A stretch of DNA of 64,000 nt from Ascidiimonas aurantiaca. GTDB lineage: Bacteria; Bacteroidota; Bacteroidia; Flavobacteriales; Flavobacteriaceae. Made by a program: the position numbers and the translations under genes. Below are positions 61,390 through 64,000 of the stretch, piece by piece (position 1 is the stretch's first letter; every line of letters begins with the position of its first letter). The notes below the pieces were generated by a model. It was not told the DNA's origin and searched no databases. It saw only the letters and a program-made list of their open reading frames with translations. The stretch lies in NCBI RefSeq assembly GCF_037646345.1, contig NZ_JBBEWR010000016.1, positions 34,414 through 98,413 on the forward strand, in the 5' to 3' direction.

Positions 61390-64000
61390 TTAATCTTCAT
61401 TTAAAATTTCTTCACTTAATTTAAATAGGTCATTCAACCCTAAATTCAGTGGATTTATATCATCTATCATACGTCCAAAATCATTATCTCCAAATATTTT
61501 CGTGCCAAATTTCTCAACAAATCTTGTCATTTTTTCTCCAAAACCTACAGCTTTTTTACCTATCTCATCAACCTTATCAGGTTTTAAAGAATTGTCTCCA
61601 GAACTTCCTGTATCATCATCAGTATTTCCACTATTAATAGTGCCTGCTAAAGTTGTAGAAGAAGCTCCATCTAACTTATCATTCAATTTTTTTAGGTTAT
61701 CATCTACTTTGTCAATTTGCTCATTTATTTTCTTTAATTCGCCTTCTTGTTTAGCAATCTGTTTTTCTAAAGCTTTTGCTCTCCCTTTAGCTCTTTCTAA
61801 TAAGACTTCTTTAGAAGGATTGTCCTTTGTCATCTTTTCAAGAGCGTCTTTACTACTATTGCCTATAGGGTCTTTATTAAAATCATCGAGCTTCTGTTTA
61901 TGCTCTGTTATTAATTTGGTATATGATTTTTGCGACTTAACAAGCTTATTTCTATTCTTGCTTAATGCCTGTATTAATTTTTTAATTATTGGATTTCCGC
62001 CTCCAGCCGAAGGCATCATCCCATCATAGTCAATAAAATAAATAGGATTATCAAACGCATAGTTATACGGGCTATGCCTACGCATTTGCTCGGCTAAGGG
62101 GTCTATGTTCATCCATCTGCCCAAAGCAGGGTCATAGTTCCTGGCGGTAATGTCATACCATTGCAGGTTCAGTTCATCCTGCAACTCTTTCCCGCCAAAC
62201 TTCCAGCGTTGGGCCACACTGTTCCCCAAAGCGCCTATGCCGTCATTTACCCCACGTACCCTTAACCCGAAGGGGTAGTAGGTGTTCTCTTCAATAAGTT
62301 CGTCCTGGGTAATGGTGCCATCACCATTACCATCGGTATAACTTATACGTATATTCTCCAGATGGTCCCTATACTGATACACATACCTAAACTGCCCCCC
62401 ACCATCTTTATATACATAGCCTTCGGCTGTGTTAAAAAACTGTAACTGGCCGTTCTCATAGACGTAACCGCCTATATAATCTGTGGTCGTAGTGTTCCCG
62501 CTTTCGGTAACGGTCTTACGAAGTTTGCTCCCCGAGGCATCATAGGTATACTCAATATTCCCATTAGCAAAACTTACCTGGGTGGGTAAATTCAGGTGGT
62601 TATAGCTAATATTCGTGATCCCCTTATTATCATCCCGGGTCATGTTCCCGTTACCATCGTACCAGTACTCGGTAGTGGCTTCGGCTCCATCTCTAAAACC
62701 GGTCACTGCACTGGCCCCTATGGCATCATCTACGGCCTGTAACCGGTTGCCCTGGTAGCTATACGTTAGATCATCCATCAATCCAAAACTCAAAGCACTT
62801 ACGTCCCGATGGCCATTCCTTGTCAGCTTTGTGATATTACCCATTTTGTCGTATTGCACTAAGCCCAGAGTATAGTTGGGATTCGAGTGGGTGGCGCTTA
62901 CCAACCGGTTGAGCGCATCATACGTATAGCGATAATGTTTCAAAGAACTGTCGGTATTGGCCGTACGCCAATGGGTCTCACTAATATTCCCGTTATAAAG
63001 CGGGGTGGCCCCAGTCTGCGGGTCGTTATACCGGATACTAAAGTTAAACAATTTTGTGGTACTATTCACATCGTTTATACCTTTTAACCAGCCCCGTATA
63101 TTGTAATTATAGGTTATTTGCTGTAACGGGGTGGTAATTGTGTTCCCTACGTTTTTCTGTACCAGTTGCCCCAGCACATCATACCGGTTCTGGGCCAGTA
63201 ACTCTTCACTCCCGCTCCCTGTCTGGTGGGTATGCTGCACCAGCCGCCCTTTGGCATCATATTTAAACCGCTCGGTAGTGACAATTACTGCACTGGTACC
63301 TTTGGTGTGCCGGGTCACTACTTTTTGGGGGCGCCCGGAAAAGTCCAGCGTGGTCTCTGTTTCATCCCGGGTATCGAGATAGGTGTTGCGGCTACCGCTC
63401 CAGATCACACGTCCTTTTTCATCATACCCCATCAAAGTAGTGATCCAGTGGGCGGGCCCTGAGCCTGCCGAAGGGTCCAGTACTTTTACCTGGCTGGCGG
63501 TTGCAAGCCCCCGCGTGCGGGTGGTCACCCCCTGCCCGTCTATACTGGCAGGTACGGTAAAGCCGGCTTTGTCAAAATCGTTGTAATCATCATAATAGTT
63601 TATACTATATACCTCGGTGATCCCGGTAACAGGAAAGGCATTGTTGCTGTAATATACCTGGGTGCCTCCTATACTCTGGGCGGTACTGCTATGGCTCTCG
63701 GTTAGCGAATACTGCGTGGTGTTCTCTGCAGCGGCCTGTACGCTGGCACGGGAAGCAGCACCTGCGGCTGTATAGAGCCCGCTATAGACTACTCTTCCAA
63801 AACGGTCGTATTTGGTAAAAAGCCACCGGTTCTGGGTACGTTGCATACTGTCCTGGGTCATTACGGGCCGGTCCAGACTGTTATACACAATATACTCCCA
63901 GCCTTTGCCGGGAACTTTCTTTGTCACTACCCGGTCGCGATGGTCATAGGTGTACTGATAACAAAGTTCATTCAGCTCGGCAGTGCTCACCCCGTCACCC
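61390..64000 (-). CDS. RHS/YD-repeat polymorphic toxin-like protein, 5' end beyond the window
   Basis: At least 870 residues; the frame stays open through 64000. Many YD repeats (YxxRGWLKGIN, YTYDALNRLVSATHS, YxYDGNGNMTRDDN) form the shell that encloses a C-terminal tip. The core ends with RNYDPALGRWMNIDPLAEQ and YNYAFDNPIYFIDYDGM. The tip (about 220 residues) is Lys-rich with a coiled coil (KRIDKVDDNLKKLNDKL region) and no signature I recognise. Such proteins are contact-dependent or secreted toxins in Bacteroidota. The small gene downstream is the probable immunity protein. An N-terminal DUF6443-type domain would lie outside. Confidence 0.85.
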   Translation of the reverse strand, partial: GDGVSTAELNELCYQYTYDHRDRVVTKKVPGKGWEYIVYNSLDRPVMTQDSMQRTQNRWLFTKYDRFGRVVYSGLYTAAGAASRASVQAAAENTTQYSLTESHSSTAQSIGGTQVYYSNNAFPVTGITEVYSINYYDDYNDFDKAGFTVPASIDGQGVTTRTRGLATASQVKVLDPSAGSGPAHWITTLMGYDEKGRVIWSGSRNTYLDTRDETETTLDFSGRPQKVVTRHTKGTSAVIVTTERFKYDAKGRLVQHTHQTGSGSEELLAQNRYDVLGQLVQKNVGNTITTPLQQITYNYNIRGWLKGINDVNSTTKLFNFSIRYNDPQTGATPLYNGNISETHWRTANTDSSLKHYRYTYDALNRLVSATHSNPNYTLGLVQYDKMGNITKLTRNGHRDVSALSFGLMDDLTYSYQGNRLQAVDDAIGASAVTGFRDGAEATTEYWYDGNGNMTRDDNKGITNISYNHLNLPTQVSFANGNIEYTYDASGSKLRKTVTESGNTTTTDYIGGYVYENGQLQFFNTAEGYVYKDGGGQFRYVYQYRDHLENIRISYTDGNGDGTITQDELIEENTYYPFGLRVRGVNDGIGALGNSVAQRWKFGGKELQDELNLQWYDITARNYDPALGRWMNIDPLAEQMRRHSPYNYAFDNPIYFIDYDGMMPSAGGGNPIIKKLIQALSKNRNKLVKSQKSYTKLITEHKQKLDDFNKDPIGNSSKDALEKMTKDNPSKEVLLERAKGRAKALEKQIAKQEGELKKINEQIDKVDDNLKKLNDKLDGASSTTLAGTINSGNTDDDTGSSGDNSLKPDKVDEIGKKAVGFGEKMTRFVEKFGTKIFGDNDFGRMIDDINPLNLGLNDLFKLSEEILNED
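62111..62874 (-). repeat. RHS core segment duplicated at 60191-60954
   Basis: The two segments align without gaps at offset 1920, with long identical runs (for example at 60200-60309 versus 62120-62229). Homology stops on one side exactly at the DPALGRW tip boundary and on the other at a deletion ending in CAAAGAACT. Confidence 0.8.

Overview
The window looks like chromosomal DNA of a marine or environmental member of the Flavobacteriaceae (phylum Bacteroidota). The evidence is the AT-rich sequence, promoter -7 boxes of the form TAnnTTTG, TonB receptors with a carboxypeptidase-like N-terminal domain, a Bacteroidota-type isocitrate dehydrogenase, a TonB/PepSY/DUF4374-like iron module, a CrtD-CruF-CrtY carotenoid cluster and RHS/YD-repeat proteins. 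The species cannot be named from sequence alone.

Layout. 1-4.7 kb: end of an SRPBCC protein, then single genes (SDR oxidoreductase, LysE exporter, VOC protein, Cys-rich lipoprotein, 1-Cys peroxiredoxin). 4.7-10.9 kb: iron-uptake module on the minus strand (two small membrane proteins, PepSY protein, TonB receptor, DUF4374-like lipoprotein) with two near-identical palindromic operators. 11.6-12.7 kb: prohibitin-like protein plus a small membrane protein. 13.4-18.1 kb: minus-strand D-amino-acid-like cluster (cupin, small protein, DUF1611/DgcN-like, PLP racemase, VanX/DdpX-like D,D-dipeptidase) and an AraC regulator. 18.1-20.3 kb: gene-poor, with a lipoprotein, tRNA-Asn and a degraded copy of its 3' half. 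20.4-35.5 kb: RseP protease, SCO protein, feoA-feoB-small Cys-rich protein, tricorn protease, SMUG2-like glycosylase, helicase, a 796-residue orphan protein and icd. 36.2-41.3 kb: TetR-ABC-HlyD-TolC export operon whose ATPase domain is degenerate. 41.4-45.6 kb: YitT, S9 peptidase and an unknown secreted protein. 45.6-49.9 kb: carotenoid genes. 50.0-56.7 kb: TetR-TolC-MFP-RND efflux operon. 56.8-57.6 kb: HupE/UreJ-like protein and tRNA-Leu. 57.6-64 kb: a plastic accessory region with an unknown 280-residue protein, a broken RadC/JAB gene, a truncated RHS core, a pair of direct repeats, and a large RHS protein with its probable immunity gene, running off the window end.

How it fits together. 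Iron appears twice (TonB/PepSY module and FeoAB), and related operator-like sequences precede three of these transcription units. The carotenoid set (1,2-hydratase, 3,4-desaturase, lycopene cyclase, prenyl diphosphate synthase) points to a monocyclic saproxanthin/myxol-type pigment, with phytoene synthase and CrtI elsewhere. The two most unusual items are the D-amino-acid-like cluster at 13.4-17.0 kb and the export operon whose ABC protein keeps Walker A but has lost the signature, Walker B/catalytic and H-loop residues. The right end is a typical RHS tip-exchange locus with recombination debris.
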